Numbered from the stretch's first letter, positions 46,039-56,342 are shown. The stretch: DNA of 64,000 nt from Siderastrea radians (GCA_964017195.1 OZ024888.1:17882701-17946700), one strand, 5' to 3'. Numbers and translations: made by a program. The notes: a model not told the origin generated them from the letters alone.

Positions 46039-46467
46039 CTGGGGGGATATTCAACCAGTTTTATACATTGAGCTCCGCCCCGAGGTCCAACCCCTTACCC
46101 TTTTATATACCATTTTTGACAGAAAAAGTACCCCTTTTGTACACTTCCACTGAAAAATAATACCCCTGTCACATACTTACTTAAGAACACTGCTTCCCTT
46201 TTCTAAACCCTTGGAATGCAGTTAATGAACGATATTAGGGGAGAACAGTATTACCCGAAGAGATGGTAACCAAAAAACAATACTGTTATCTACTTGAAAT
46301 ATTTTAATTAAAGGGTCTTTTAAGTACCTAGTTGACAGATTTCCTTACCCTTTCATATACTTCAGCTTGTGAAATCCCTACCCCTTTATATACCTGAAGC
46401 CTGAAAAAGGCACTCTTTTTGGGTGGAGCCTCCCCGTATAGGCCATTATAGAGATAACCCCCCCGGG
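46039..46467. mobile_element. MITE, 429 bp, 9-bp target duplication
   Basis: Ends CTGGGGGGATATTC and GATAACCCCCCCGGG form inverted G/C-run termini. The exact 9-mer CTTGAGCTC flanks it (46030-46038 and 46468-46476) and occurs once in the uninterrupted paralogs near 37240 and 47440. The interior has repeated ACCCCTTTATATAC-type words in both orientations. A 9-bp duplication fits Mutator-like elements. Confidence 0.85.
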
Positions 46468-46504
46468 CTTGAGCTCTACTCAGTGCGCCTTTGAAACTTC
46501 AGAG

Positions 46505-47392
46505 AAAAAATTGTGTGCTTCTCGATGGCCACGGGCAAAACCAGGATAAGCTCCGGCTGTGTGGGTCTCCTTGGCTCGTGTGCGACTTTACATACCTTAA
46601 GGTGGCTAGACTCGGTTTTTCACTAACCATACCTACTCTCTTTGAACATGAAATACAAAGATGCCTCAAACGAAACAGGAAATCGAGTTATACCTATTTG
46701 TAGGGCATAGATTGAAGTTTTAAAAAAGTGGGTCTTTTCGAGATCGACGTATCCATAGCAACACGGTGACGTCATTGCCATTTTTATTTTTCCTTAATTT
46801 GTATGAAATCCAGACATTCGTTTTTAAAGCCATGTATAGGACTTGTAGTTCATGTAATTGTCCTCAGCTGTACCGATTTTAAACATTTTTTATGAGAGCG
46901 TTTTCGAGAAATAGTTGACTGAAGTTTTTAGCTGCTGCTAACAAACGAATCATAAACAATTCTATTCGCGTTCCTCAAACTGAAATTTATCCTGATCGTG
47001 GAGAAACAATTGTCTGCTTCTCGATGGCCATGGGCAACACCAGGATAAGCTCCGGCCGTGTGGGTCTCCTTGGCTCGTGTGCGACTTTACATACCTTAAG
47101 GTGGCTAGACCCGGTTTTTCACTAACCATACCTACTCTCTTTGAACAGGAAATACAAAGATGCCTCAAACGAAACAGGAAATCGAGTTATACCTATTTGT
47201 AGGGCATAGATTGAAGTTTTAAAAAAGTGGGTTTTTTCGAGATCGACGTATCCATAGCAACACGGTGACGTCATTGCCATTTTTATTTTTCCTTAATTTG
47301 CATGAAATCCAGACATTCGTTTTTAAAGCCATGTATAGGACTTGTAGTTCATGTAATTGTCTTCAGCTGTACCGATTTTAAACATTTTTTAT
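46505..47392 (+). repeat. Direct duplication, period about 500 bp
   Basis: 46505-46890 (TGCTTCTCGATGGCCACGGG through CGATTTTAAACATTTTTTATG) recurs at 47006-47392 with few changes. The first copy is followed by a 115-base spacer, the second joins directly to the main duplication at 47393. Confidence 0.85.
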
Positions 47393-47974
47393 GGCTCGGC
47401 TCAAAGGAGTCTCCCATTTCTCATTCACTCTCTAAACTTGAGCTCTACTTAGTGCGCCTTTGAAACTTCAGAGAAACAAATGTCTGCTTCTTGATGGCCA
47501 CGGGCACTTTTCAGTACACTACAATTGCACAATCTTGGAGCGTTGTCCGAAATTACCCTTTTTTATTCAATGAAAAACATGATATGACTTACCAAACTGT
47601 TTCAAAGATATCCAACACACTCCACCCAAGATGGCAGCCCTAAAAACATGAAAGCTAGATAGAACCGGACACTCCGAAGAGTCACAATTATTACGAAGGC
47701 TCCGAAGAGTCCTGGGCCAATCCGGGCGGTCTCATGCTGACATTGTGTCACCCTTCTTTGAAGAAGAAACCGTGACACAAAAATGTGGGTAACCCTGCAT
47801 TTTACAGAGATAAATAAGTAACCATAATTCAAAAGAAGCTTTAAAATACAAAGAATATATGGCATTTTTGTTTTTCAAATTTAAGTTCAATAAATATTAT
47901 TATTATACATTGTACTCACTATCTGTCTTTTCGTTGGCTAAGAGCCTACAGTTAATTCTGGGAATCAGCACAAC

Positions 47975-48022
47975 CTACAGATTATTCACTAATCTGCTAG
48001 CAGATTAGTGAATAATCTGTAG
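47975..48022. repeat. 48-bp perfect palindrome
   Basis: Each 24-base half (starts CTACAGATTATTCAC, centre CTGCT|AGCAG) is the exact reverse complement of the other, with no spacer. It lies 65 bases upstream of the recombinase-like ATG. Confidence 0.97.
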
Positions 48023-48086
48023 ATTGCGCGTGCAATGCATGATTTTCAAGAGCAATGTGGGAGGCATCTGAAAGCGAAGTAAATTC

Positions 48087-48281
48087 ATGGCTCATCGATT
48101 CGCTTCTTCAACCGAGCAAGAAATTGAAAAGTTGCTGAAACAAAAAGACTCGGAAAACAAAAGAAGGCTGACAAAAATTGCGAAGGAACTGTTCCAAAAG
48201 TGCCACAAAAGTGTTCAGAAGCCGGAAGACAAGAAGGACACAAATGTTGCAATTGTTTGCCGTTATTTTGTTTTTATTTAA
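48087..48281 (+). pseudogene. Truncated N-terminus of a Crypton-like tyrosine recombinase
   Basis: 64 codons starting MAHRFASSTEQEIEKLLKQK. The segment SENKRRLTKIAKELFQKC lines up with AENTKRATSWGIKKFEKWC of the recombinase locus at 55574-56182 (pattern EN-x-[KR]-R-x-T-x4-K-x-F-x-K-x-C), the start of the SAM-like core-binding domain in these proteins. After about residue 52 the frame runs into unrelated sequence and stops at the right boundary of the insertion. No catalytic domain remains. The start is preceded by a purine-rich AAAGCGAAGTAAATTC. Probably not functional. Confidence 0.55.
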
Positions 48282-48287
48282 ACCGTC

Positions 48288-49894
48288 GTCAGTAGTATTG
48301 GGAAGTTTGTGCATGCTCCAAGATAGAGCAAGGGAAAGGGTTTCACGGCATTAGAGGCTCCATGCCTGGTTCTCAGGAGCTGTCTCGACTTACTGTTAGT
48401 GTGGTAAAACAGGTGCACCAGCCTCACAAATCCTCGCGCACCGCGCTTAAGCAAGAAATGACGCCCAGTGTCAATGCCGCTATGCACAAATTACGTCACG
48501 AATTTCCAACCCTGCTAACTGCGACAAACAAACTGATTCATATAAGAATGTATGGAGAAGTAGTCTTGGTGAGCACTTCATTGCGGCTTTCAAGTACCTT
48601 TTCACAAAAAGCTGAAATACCGGGCTCGTTGCTCAAGAGAAAACCTGAGATTATTCCTTGAAGCGACTGAAACGTTGATGAAAGTGCAAAGAATTTATGC
48701 AGAGTGGTCTGTCTCAAACATACCGGTATACGGTTGAGCTTAGAAACGGCAGTACTTAGAACAGGGCGCTAAAGCCGTCCATGAATAAAAAGTAGCCTAG
48801 GTTTGAATTACAAAGAGAAGAAACAGTAACCTTTCCTTTGTTCCCGAAAAGGGATGCGCTTATTTTTATGCTTCTAACGGTGCTAGATTCAAATACCGGA
48901 TAGCCGTCGATGTTAAAAGCGCAGAGTAAATGGCCTCATTGCACTGATGTTCGAGAATGAGTACCTCTTTCTCAAACTATAGAGTACTATATTATTCTTT
49001 AACAAATGTACTCAAAAGCAAAATATTAGGGTTTTTACGCAAAAACAAAATTCGCGTTATTTAGAGACCCTCTGTTCTTGGTTGTTCTGCTTTGCCACGA
49101 GCAGCAAATGTTTTGGATCATTTGGAAATCTCTTAGTTTGGACCTATTTTCAGATCTTTTTCTAGACCAGTGTTGCACGCATTCTAGTCACGCAACCTCA
49201 GATCAGTGGTTCACTTTTCCATCTCGCATATTTTTGGGAGCAAATCGGAAATGTTTTATTCCTACTGAAATTTCACCGGCCTCTTCCCATATCAATTTAG
49301 CGTCTTTTAAGCCATTATCTTATGAATCCGTTTTCACTCTGTGAAGTAGCAATGGCTTTTAGTTATTCCACTTGAAGCTCACAAATCGTTCCAATGACGT
49401 TTACTGCTGTTCTCACTATTTTTCATGTCCAAAACGAATCCCGTTCATACAAAGCCTTTGAGCTGACTGCAAATTTTGTCTGAGTCACGTAGGGGGTCCA
49501 TTATATTTAGTAACAGGGCCAGCGCTATTCACTGAAACAGTTACGTAACAGCTGTGCACAGCTTGGACTACAACCATCGTCGGTAGCATTGGAAAGTTTC
49601 AAAATTGTGCCTTTCGTTGTAGTTTCCATCTCCTTCCTTCATCTCAAAGTTGAGACTTAAATTTAACGATTGCACGCACACGTGTCAGACGTTCCTGTGA
49701 GGCTAAAAGAAGGGGGGCGGTGAAACCGTTTCTTTTGGACATCTGTGATTGTCTATGTTTTCACAACTTATCTAACTACTCTGACAGTAAGCGCCTAGAT
49801 GAGGTGCATAAGTAGAACGCCCATTGAATAGTAATACTTTTTGCAACTTTACATTTTCTCCAAGTCAAGTAGAGAAATCATTTTCTCTTTTCAG
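48288..49894 (+). other. 5' flank or presumed 5' intron of the unit-2 zinc-finger gene
   Basis: Near-identical to 37570-39191. Ends in TTTTCTCTTTTCAG with AG at 49893-49894, 52 bases before the ATG. Confidence 0.5.
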
Positions 49895-49946
49895 GCTGAT
49901 GGAACACGTACCATTGGTGATCATTACTAATCTACAAATTTGAATA

Positions 49947-51719
49947 ATGGCAACAAATCACGCAGAGAACGTTACAAGCAATCTAAAGGAACAAAAAACT
50001 ACTCATTTTGAGGAGAATTCAGAAAATCTACAGCGATTTAAGAAAACAAAGAATAGAAGGAATCCTGTTGAAAGTGACCAGGATGGCAAGAATCTTAAGA
50101 GAATACACAGTGGAGAAAAACTCTTTCAATGTGACCAATGTGGTAAATGTTTTAGTAGCAAAAGTAATCGAAAGGTACATAAAAGAACGCACAGTGGAGA
50201 CAAACCTTTTGAATGTGGTGAATGTGGTAAATGCTTCAGTGTATCAGGAAGTCTAACGAGTCATACGCGAACACACAGTGGAGAGAAACCTTTTGAATGT
50301 GATCAGTGTGGCAAATGCTTCTCTCAGTTAGGAAGTCTAAAGAATCATAGGCGAATACACAGTGGAGAGAAACCTTTTGAATGTGATCAGTGTGGTAAAT
50401 GTTTCAGTGTATCAGGAAGCCTAACGTGTCATAAGCGAACACACAGTGGAGAGAAACCTTTTGAATGTGATCAGTGTGGCAAGTGTTTCAGTGGATCAGG
50501 AAGCCTGAAGCATCATAAGCGAACACACAGTGGAGAGAAAGCTTTTAAATGTGATCAGTGTGGTAAATGCTTTTCTCAAGCAAGTACTCTAAGGAGACAT
50601 AAAAGAATACACAGTGGAGAGAAACCCTTTAAATGCAAGAAGTGTGATAAATGCTTTTCTGTGGCAAGTTATCTAAAGTTGCATGAAAGAACACACAGCG
50701 GAGAGAAACCGTTTAAATGCGATCAGTGTGGTAAATGCTTTTCTCAAGCAAGCACTTTAAAGCTACATGAAAGAACGCACAGTGGTGAGAAACCCTTTGA
50801 ATGCGACCAATGTGGTAAATGTTTTTTGCAGGCAGGTAATCTAAACGTACATAAAAGAACCCACAGTGGAGAGAAGCCTTTTGGATGTGATCATTGTGGT
50901 AAATGCTTTTCTCAAGCAAGTACTTTAAAGATACATAAAAGAACACACAGTGGAGAGAAACACTTTAAATGCAAGAAGTGTGATAAATGCTTTTCTGTGG
51001 CAAGTTATCTAAAGTTGCATGAAAGAACACACAGCGGGGAGAAACCTTTTGAATGCGAGGAGTGTGGTAAATGCTTTTCGCGAGCAAGGAGTCTAAAGAT
51101 ACATAAAACAATGCACAGTGGAGAGAAACCTTTTGAATGTAATCAGTGTGGTAAATGCTTTTCTCAAGCAAGTACTCTAAGGACACATAAAAGAATACAC
51201 AGTGGAGAGAAAGCCTTTAAATGCAAGAAGTGTGATAAATGCTTTTCTGTGGCAAGTTATTTAAAGTTGCATGAAAGAACACACAGCGGAGAGAAACCGT
51301 TTAAATGCGATCAGTGTGGTAAATGCTTTTCTCATGCGAGTACTCTAAAGACACATAAAAGAACTCACAGTGGAGAGAAACCGTATAAGTGCGATCAGTG
51401 TGGTAAATGCTTTTCTCAAAGAGGTAATCTAAAGCTACATGAAAGAACACACTTTGGAGAGAAACCTTTTGAATGCGAGCAGTGTGGTAAATTCTTTTCG
51501 CAAGCAGGTAGTCTAAAGGTACATAAAAGAACACATAGTGGAGAGAAACCTTTTGAATGCCATCAGTGTGGCAAGTGTTTTACTCACGCGGTTAGTTTAA
51601 AGGTACACAAAAGAACACACGGCACGCAGACGCCCATCAAGTACGAGCAGCCAGACGACTCCTACAGCATTTATGAACTATTGTGTGACGTTAAAGAAAT
51701 GAAACAAGAACCGGTATGA
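49947..51719 (+). CDS. 18-finger C2H2 zinc-finger protein, copy 2
   Basis: A 590-residue paralog of the protein at 39244, same finger number and same tail. It differs by about nine scattered residues: D9N-type changes near the start, Asn to Tyr in the helix of finger 7, Pro to Ala in one linker, and Asp to His and Asn to Lys in finger 18. It also has a wholesale change of finger 11, which reads CKKCDKCFSVASYLKLHERTH here and CNQCGKCFSYARNLKQHERTH in copy 1. The replacing DNA is identical to finger 7 of this same gene (it has AGTTATCTAAAG as in finger 7, not AGTTATTTAAAG as in finger 14), pointing to intragenic conversion. The frame is intact and all Cys/His ligands are kept, so the gene is probably functional with altered DNA contacts at one finger. 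Confidence 0.97.
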   Translation: MATNHAENVTSNLKEQKTTHFEENSENLQRFKKTKNRRNPVESDQDGKNLKRIHSGEKLFQCDQCGKCFSSKSNRKVHKRTHSGDKPFECGECGKCFSVSGSLTSHTRTHSGEKPFECDQCGKCFSQLGSLKNHRRIHSGEKPFECDQCGKCFSVSGSLTCHKRTHSGEKPFECDQCGKCFSGSGSLKHHKRTHSGEKAFKCDQCGKCFSQASTLRRHKRIHSGEKPFKCKKCDKCFSVASYLKLHERTHSGEKPFKCDQCGKCFSQASTLKLHERTHSGEKPFECDQCGKCFLQAGNLNVHKRTHSGEKPFGCDHCGKCFSQASTLKIHKRTHSGEKHFKCKKCDKCFSVASYLKLHERTHSGEKPFECEECGKCFSRARSLKIHKTMHSGEKPFECNQCGKCFSQASTLRTHKRIHSGEKAFKCKKCDKCFSVASYLKLHERTHSGEKPFKCDQCGKCFSHASTLKTHKRTHSGEKPYKCDQCGKCFSQRGNLKLHERTHFGEKPFECEQCGKFFSQAGSLKVHKRTHSGEKPFECHQCGKCFTHAVSLKVHKRTHGTQTPIKYEQPDDSYSIYELLCDVKEMKQEPV

Positions 51720-51983
51720 TAATATGACTTAAGAGACGTGTTTTAGCGAGAAATACCTCATAAGAGTGCACTTTGAAGAAAATTCTACCTTGTCAATATT
51801 GGCCAAGTTATAAAGAGAATAGTAGGAGAAATAATGGGAGTGGTCTTATTTCAGATATAATTATAGTTTACGTATTAACCCTTTTCACATTAAAAACGAG
51901 GGAGGAGAAACAATCGTCGAGTCTTTATCCGAATAGAAATCACACAAAACGCAGAAGTTTAACATTAAGACAGTACAGGTGGT

Positions 51984-51989
51984 AATAAA
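51984..51989 (+). terminator. AATAAA polyadenylation signal
   Basis: Same position relative to the stop as in copy 1. Confidence 0.5.
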
Positions 51990-52575
51990 GTAGACGGTAA
52001 TGTAGATTAAATGAAACTCGTAAAATTTTCTATTGGATAAACGTATTTGCAGCGTTCGGATTAAGAATAAATATTTGATCGATGTTCATATGAAATTTTG
52101 AACGCACTTTAAAAATTGCAAGACTTGCAGTTTTAGCTACGTGGTTCGGTGGGTGAGGTTCCTTGTTTTTATGATTCTTACGGAGAAAGAATATTTGCAG
52201 GGGGGATCCAGGAAGTTGGATGGGAGGGGTCCGAATGGCGTCTTGTTCTTGATACTTCATGAGCCAAAGAATGAAAGATCAGCGACGCGAACTCTCCTAT
52301 CGGCCTGAAGGCGGCTGCATTCGCAGGGGCTCAGTTTTCGCTAATTTAAAAGATTTCCCGGTGAATTAGTCGACTGGTGTAGGCCGTCTCTTTCCTGTTA
52401 TTCATTTGAACTGGAATGGATTTGATAACTACACAATAAAATAGACAAGCACACATTTGAATGACGGGGAGGGAGGTGGGTCTTAGTTGAGCCTCCCCCC
52501 AGATACGCCACAAACATGTGACAAATTAGTTTTATGACGCATATAGTCTTTGAGTTATTATTTTGCGGATGTAAT
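51990..52575 (+). other. Unit-2 3' region, no gene recognised
   Basis: Collinear with 41287-41990 of unit 1. Identity drops visibly after about 52035. Confidence 0.45.
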
Positions 52576-53513
52576 CAGTGTTCTCCTTATCAGGGGGTAA
52601 CAGGTAAAATTTACCGCTTGTAGCACCGCTTGTTACCGGTTAGAACCACATAGGAAGGCCTAGATTAGAAACTTCCAAAAGATTTGGATTGTGAAGAGAT
52701 TTACGTCAGTCGTACTACGTGCAACATAAGTCTTGTCTTAGTAACCTTTCTCATTGTCCATGGGTTCGTACAATATTAGACAAAGTCTTATCATCTCGAC
52801 ATTTCTAAGTTTGTTAGATAAAAGCCTCATCTTTTTAACATTTCTCTGGACGTTTCTACCGTCGTAAGATGTTCGTCGTAATTTTAACGTTTATCTGTAT
52901 GCTAGTACATTCCTAAGGTATCAGTCTTCTCGACATTTTCCATGCGATAGTATGTTCGTCAGTGTTGGTGTTATCTTCTCGACTGTCGACATTTCTCCGT
53001 ACGTTAGAACATTCAAAAAATGTTATTGTTTTCTTCTTGATGTTTGTCCGTGTGTTAGTATACTTGTAATTAAGATGTTGTTAGTTGTATCCCCTCGAAA
53101 TTTCTCCATACCTTAGCATTGTCGTAAGATATGTTTTATTTTCTTGGCGATTATCCATAGGTTGGTTTTTTGTAAGGTGCTGTTAGTACTGTCTTCTCCT
53201 CGGAGTTCTTCGTTTGTGCCTTTGTAAGGAGTTTGTCTTATCTTCTAGGCATTCCTCTATATGTTTTTTAGGTTGCTGTAATCATTTTCGTCTCGACGTT
53301 TATCCGTACGTTAATACATTCCTTTTAATAGGAATCGCAAACGTCAAGCGTTTTGAAGGGTTTTTGAGACGTGTGTGAGCCTAGTGTCCTGCGGGCAATA
53401 TTCCGGGTTTCATAACAACACTTCCACTCCAGGGTAGAAGAGGATTTTTAACAGAGCCTTACCAGGCTAAAAAATTGACTTATCTGTTACCCTGAAAACT
53501 ATGGAGAACACTG
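52576..53513. mobile_element. TIR element, 938 bp, ends CAGTGTTCTCC, copy 2
   Basis: Same termini and same internal degenerate array as the element at 44948. Interrupts sequence that is continuous in unit 1 near 41990. It lacks the 58-bp mini-element. The target duplication is unclear (only AAT shared by the flanks). Confidence 0.8.
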
Positions 53514-54379
53514 AATTGAAATGATATGGTTTGCGTTACATATTTACAGTTCTTTGTTACTATTTTAATTACAATATTGCAGACACGTTTTGTAGTTTTT
53601 GCAACTTACTTTCTGTATATCTTGTCTAGTTTTAAGAATGTGGAGGTCCCTCTGAATATCAGCCTCGTCGCTGAACTGCCCATCCTGCCAAAATAAAGCT
53701 CATCTTTCTATATATCATCTCTCTAGGGTTGGCCTGCAAGGCTTACTGTACTCTTCTCCCAAGGACACTTCCTGCATGGTAAAGCACGAAGAAAAGCTTC
53801 CTGTTTTTCTCTCCTACAGTGTTCTTTAGGTGCGCAAGTTGTCGGTTTGTTTCAGTGACGATAACGTGCGTCGCGTGTTTCGACCATGGTGAATCCTTTG
53901 ATTAAGTTATTAGGAGGTGTTTGCAGCTGTTGATGTCACTGACTGACATGACTTTCTTGGCGTTTGGTCATAAAAAACCAATTGGTCGTTGCTCGCGCAG
54001 CAGGACTCAAATAACTTGGAGGAAGAGACAATCGAATGGTTTAAGTCCTAGTGCGTCGATCAATTCTAAACCTCGACATCCCCCCCCCGGTCTTTGACTA
54101 TTTTCCGTGCCCGGGGAGTAGGGAAGTTGACGCGAAGTTCCTGGGGGTGGGAGTTTGACTTTTACCCTGGTAAGGTGGGGAATTTGAACAGAAAGTGGAA
54201 GTTTCAAATAAGTTTTTAGTCCAGCCCCATAACGCATGTGGTTGGTCAGTATGGACTTGTTTCAAGGCAAAGATCTCTGTGAGCAAATGGCTGGCGAAAA
54301 GGGGGCTAAACAAGCCTTGCAGTATTTCTGAAGGTACAGGTATGTATGAAAATTAGAGTTTGTTAAATGTTAATAAGGG

Positions 54380-54519
54380 AATAAAATGACTTTTTGAGGG
54401 AATATTGTTTATTTGCGCCCGCGTAGTGTCATTTGTGGCCCGAGCGCGAAGCGCGAGGGCCACAAATGACACTACAAGGGCGCAAATAAACAATATTCCC
54501 GAAAAAAAGTCATTTTATT
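54380..54519. repeat. Long palindrome with about 61-bp arms
   Basis: Left arm 54380-54440 and right arm about 54458-54519 are complementary with few mismatches (AATATTGTTTATTTGCGCCC; GTGTCATTTGTGGCC). The loop CGAGCGCGAAGCGCGAG is itself a small hairpin. It lies 300 bases beyond the 3' end of the recombinase gene and may mark one end of that element. GTCATTTGTGGCCCG resembles GTCATTTGCGGCCCG at 56352 near the other end. Confidence 0.9.
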
Positions 54520-54819
54520 ATCATTATTATCAATAAACAAGGCCAAATGATATTAAGAAATCTGACAAATTTAATGAGGCTTTTCCATAAATATACAATT
54601 TGCTCCGAATGAGTTGACCCAATTCTTCAAATAAACTCAAAATTATCTAACTATCTAATTGCCGGCACAAGTTACCTGCGAATTCAATCCAATAAATTAG
54701 CTGTGTTTGAAAGAAAATAGGCTGAAAACAGCTAAAAGTCTCCCGAAAAATCCAGCAATAGACAATAAAAGATACAAAGATGGAAAATACAAGGATAATC
54801 ACTTAGTCAGTACACGTTT

Positions 54820-56182
54820 CTACTCACTGTCACTTTCGATTACTACTCGGCGTCGTTTTACGGTTTCGCTTTCTGTTGAATGAGAAGGACCTGCACTCTG
54901 ATAGATGTTCAAAGTTCCGATTTGAATGTGCTGAGTGCAGTTCGGATATGGCTGGGCTAACGAGAAAAACTGACTCTGCAGTGACTGAGAGACTGAAGTG
55001 ATTGCACTAGCACCGGCCATGTTGCTGCTTTCGGAATTTGTTGATGAGCGGTGTGACTCTTGAGATGTTACTGAGGACGAATGGCCATCAAACGCTTCTT
55101 GCAAAAGCCTGGAGCAATGCCTTTTTTGTGCACTTGAAGTTTGAGAAATGTAGTGAGTCAAGCTTCTTTCATCTTTGTGTTTAGTGATCTCGCAAATCTG
55201 TTTGGCGTCAACTCCGCGCTGAAACAGAGATGTGACTGTGGAGGCACGAATGCAGTGATTCGTGTATTTTTCTGACAATTCGGCTTTCAAGGAAATGTTT
55301 TCCATGAGTTTGGCGATCTTGTTTTTGCCAAGCGGCTCATTTCGAAACCATTGTGATCCCTCTTTCTTGAAGTGCTTGTTAGGTGTTTGAAACAGAGCCT
55401 GACAGTTTGGATTAAGGCGGAGGATGTAAAACTCGAAAGAACTAACGGGATCAAGCGGCGACGAGTTTTCGTACATTCACACATCGGAATAACTTTGGTC
55501 TTTTTGCTTTGACCCTCCTTGATAGTTCTTTGTTTGTTCAGTTTGCATTTCAGTAACATACCGTGCTCCTGAGTCATCTTTTTTTATGCCGAACGACTGC
55601 TCGGGTGAGTTCTCGCCAACCTTCTCTACCACGGCGCCCAAAATAGAAGCAGATTGAAAACCACACAAACTCAAGAAGTCGCTCTGGTTCTGTCCATGCA
55701 GTTGAACCTAAACCTCCAGAAAAATATTCTCGTAGCTTCGTCATATCTCCAGCTGCAATTGCAGATTTATGCATAGGTTTAGGATTCATTTCTTTAGTGT
55801 ACAGTTTGCATTTTGCCTCGAACATCTTGTTCGCAGGAAGAAATTCTTTGTCTTGTAAAATGTTTATAGTCCTGCTGAATGGGGCTGAAGTTAGTTTTCG
55901 ATGAATCGCTGCTCGTATGCCAGTGAGGGTACTAGGGGTTAACGGTTGGCCCTTTTCCGATTTAACCTCCGCATAAAACTTCCTTAGAACTTCGTTGAGC
56001 TCCGCCGAAGTAACAGAATTCAGATCGACGTTGAGCTGTCGTTTCTCGCACCATTTCTCGAATTTCTTAATACCCCAAGAAGTGGCTCTTTTGGTATTTT
56101 CGGCTTGAGCTTGTGCTTCGACTTTATCCAATTCTTCCTTTCCCAGATCCGAGTTTTGACTAGAATCTTTAACTTCTTCCAT
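54820..56182 (-). pseudogene. Crypton-like tyrosine recombinase, broken by one frameshift and one stop
   Basis: The first reading frame (56182 down to 55574, 202 residues) has an N-terminal helical domain with AENTKRATSWGIKKFEKWC and LTPSTLTGIRAAIHR (83-95), typical of the core-binding domain of Crypton/DUF3504-type recombinases. It ends just after FGRRGREG (181-188), the likely first catalytic Arg. The frame is lost in an A/T homopolymer at about 55576-55584, continues in another frame (VTEMQTEQTKNYQGG), meets a TGA at 55477-55479, then continues as a 218-residue frame with NHCIR (H74, R77), H100 and LTHYI (Y109), the remaining catalytic box and nucleophile. A Ser-rich C-terminal extension ends in a basic KRRR patch and acidic ESDSE. 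Two lesions make it a pseudogene unless the homopolymer is misread and the stop is spliced out. Confidence 0.75.
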
Positions 56183-56318
56183 TTTCGAAAGCTTAAACCT
56201 TTCTTTAACTTTCCGTTGATTGGGAAACTTTGTGCTTCAAACCGAATGGTTTTTCCGCGTCGGCGACGCTGATTGGTTAAAATTAATCGGATGATGAACC
56301 AAGAACCAATCAGCTGCA
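56183..56318 (-). promoter_or_regulatory. Possible recombinase promoter region
   Basis: Between the recombinase start and the palindrome lie two ATTGG/CCAAT boxes (about 56270 and 56306) and CG-rich sequence (GCGTCGGCGACGC). Suggestive only. Confidence 0.3.
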
Positions 56319-56342
56319 GGGCCGTTAATGCATTAACGGCCC
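56319..56342. repeat. 24-bp perfect palindrome upstream of recombinase
   Basis: Half-site GGGCCGTTAATG followed without spacer by its complement. 137 bases from the recombinase start. The second recombinase-like locus has a 48-bp palindrome in the same relative place. Confidence 0.95.

Larger units (their letters stand above)
47767..48287 (+). mobile_element. 521-bp insertion with recombinase N-terminus; Crypton-like non-autonomous element
   Basis: Absent from duplication unit 1, where GAAGAAG joins directly to TAGTCAG at 37567. AAACCGT occurs at each boundary (47767-47773 and 48280-48286). Inside are a 48-bp perfect palindrome (47975-48022) and a short reading frame from 48087 that resembles the N-terminus of the recombinase at 56182. 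It looks like an internally deleted relative of a tyrosine-recombinase transposon. Confidence 0.6.

Noticed and set aside
40010..51534. Minus-strand frames within the 18-finger genes (YHTDRIQKVS-type repeats)
   Set aside because: Antisense shadows of the finger repeats; periodicity follows the 84-bp finger unit.
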